DNA of 38,380 nucleotides from a virus, in the IMG/VR virus record IMGVR_UViG_3300035698_002621, positions 1 to 38,380 of that record. The stretch is one strand, 5' to 3'. A model generated the notes under the pieces. It was not told where the DNA came from. It searched no databases and saw only the letters and a program-made list of their open reading frames with translations. Positions 37,569 to 38,380 of this stretch are shown piece after piece (within the stretch, counting starts at the first letter, position 1; each line of letters starts with the position of its first letter). Position numbers and translations under genes: made by a program.

Positions 37569-38380
37569 CTAAAAACCGTCCCTTATTACATTACCAGCGT
37601 CTTTGAAAAACTTAGTTATATCGTTTCCTCTGTCGGCGAACCATGTGTGAATGTTGAACCCATTCTCCGGTATCGGCGGCAATGGCGGCTCGGTATATTG
37701 GCCGTACTCAGGCTCTTGACCGTCATATCTCGCGTAGTACGTGCCATAGAATCTAGGGGTAGGCCATGTCTCGGCAGTTAGTACGTCCTCATCCAAATAC
37801 CCTGCCTCGTCAACAGCGAACGAACCAGACGCCTCGGCAGACCACAAGAACCTTGTGTTTGTATCTTTCCAAATCTTCACACCGCGCCCGACGATCCTGT
37901 TAGCCTGTTTCATAGTTAGGTTCGTATTTATCCCCGGTTGAACATCGGTCGCACCGAACAGATAGAACGGCACGTTGTCAGAGTAGTCATCCGCAAGCAC
38001 TGCCCTGAATCTCAAAGTACCGCTTGTGTCATCTCCGATATAAAGTACAGCACTCGCGTCGGCTATCGATTTGAGATGTGACCAAGCGGATTCGTTCTCT
38101 TGTACCACTTTCCACGGGTGTACTATCGTCACGGGTGAAACGTCAAATCCGAACACATCGTAAGCGGTTTGGTCTGCGAAGTCGGCCGATACTGCGCCAC
38201 TACTTGCCGCTGTGTTGAGTACCAACGATGAGTCGCGGAATAGGTTGGTATCGCGATCGCCGTTTATCAGCATTGCACCGTCGGCATCTATCGTGTCGCC
38301 CGCTGCCGCACTAAAGGCTATGTTCAGTCGGTCGCTATCCGAATCGGTAATGGTATGCGTAACCGATGCTTTCACCCAAC
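37569..38380 (-). CDS. Tail hub / receptor-binding protein, C-terminal part (continues from base 1-2645)
   Basis: This is the C-terminal part of the large hub protein that begins at 2645 and passes the circular join. The bases 38254-38380 repeat 1-127. Residues about 842-1109 include HPWKVVQENESAWSHLKSIA, DASAVLYIGDDTSGTLRFRA and ANRIVGRGVKIWKD, a segment typical of siphophage tail hub/endopeptidase-type proteins, and end WFADRGNDITKFFKDAGNVI. The stop TAG is at 37569-37571, adjacent to the next ATG. The two window fragments should be merged when the genome is circularised. Confidence 0.75.
   Translation of the reverse strand, partial: WVKASVTHTITDSDSDRLNIAFSAAAGDTIDADGAMLINGDRDTNLFRDSSLVLNTAASSGAVSADFADQTAYDVFGFDVSPVTIVHPWKVVQENESAWSHLKSIADASAVLYIGDDTSGTLRFRAVLADDYSDNVPFYLFGATDVQPGINTNLTMKQANRIVGRGVKIWKDTNTRFLWSAEASGSFAVDEAGYLDEDVLTAETWPTPRFYGTYYARYDGQEPEYGQYTEPPLPPIPENGFNIHTWFADRGNDITKFFKDAGNVIRDGF
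38254..38380. repeat. Terminal direct repeat, right copy (circular contig overlap)
   Basis: Identical to bases 1-127. See the left copy: an exact 127-base overlap points to a circular or permuted molecule assembled with k=127. Confidence 0.93.

Overview
The window is a complete tailed-phage genome from an assembly. Bases 1-127 are repeated exactly at 38254-38380, so the molecule closes into a circle of 38,253 bp. Every gene I can support lies on the minus strand. The head-tail gene order is that of SPP1/HK97-type siphoviruses: small and large terminase, SPP1 gp6-like portal, MuF-like minor head protein, scaffold, HK97-fold capsid, connector, head closure, HK97 gp10-like protein, tail terminator, two major tail proteins, frameshifted tail chaperones, tape measure, tail hub and spikes. 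I see no integrase and no CI-like repressor, so a virulent life style is likely. The host cannot be named; spanin-like lysis genes and sugar genes weakly suggest a Gram-negative host.

Layout in the direction of transcription (high to low coordinate). From 32.6 to 28 kb is an early block: membrane protein, small HTH protein, zinc-binding small proteins, a probable single-strand annealing protein, HNH nuclease, a 310-nt gene-free stretch rich in hairpins, a PP-loop ATPase and a DNA methyltransferase. After a terminator and hairpins (27.83-27.91 kb) comes a replication initiator gene (26.96-27.82 kb) that carries six tandem 11-bp iterons and an AT-rich palindromic tract, a lambda-like origin. 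From 26.6 to 23.2 kb are small accessory genes, including a Lar-like zinc-ribbon protein and a protein with about 24 tetrapeptide repeats.

From 23.2 to 19.3 kb lies the most striking part: a compact sugar cassette encoding a NeuB/PseI-like nonulosonic acid synthase, a PseF/NeuA-like CMP-sugar transferase (interrupted by a -1 frameshift), a short DegT/PseC-like aminotransferase and a PseB/CapD-like sugar-nucleotide dehydratase, with small genes between them and almost every junction overlapping. A gene in the capsid operon (9004-9861) has motifs that resemble sialyltransferase/Maf-type folds. My inference is that the phage makes a CMP-activated nonulosonic acid and transfers it, perhaps to its own virion.

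From 19.2 to 0 kb and on across the circular join run the late genes: a sigma-like small regulator, terminases, head, tail and a multi-domain tail hub that spans the join. The remaining late genes (37.6-32.9 kb) are a beta-helix spike, a further structural protein, a holin candidate, an amidase endolysin without an obvious upstream start, a metallophosphoesterase, a second small membrane protein and a spanin-like protein, closed by a perfect 21-bp inverted repeat.
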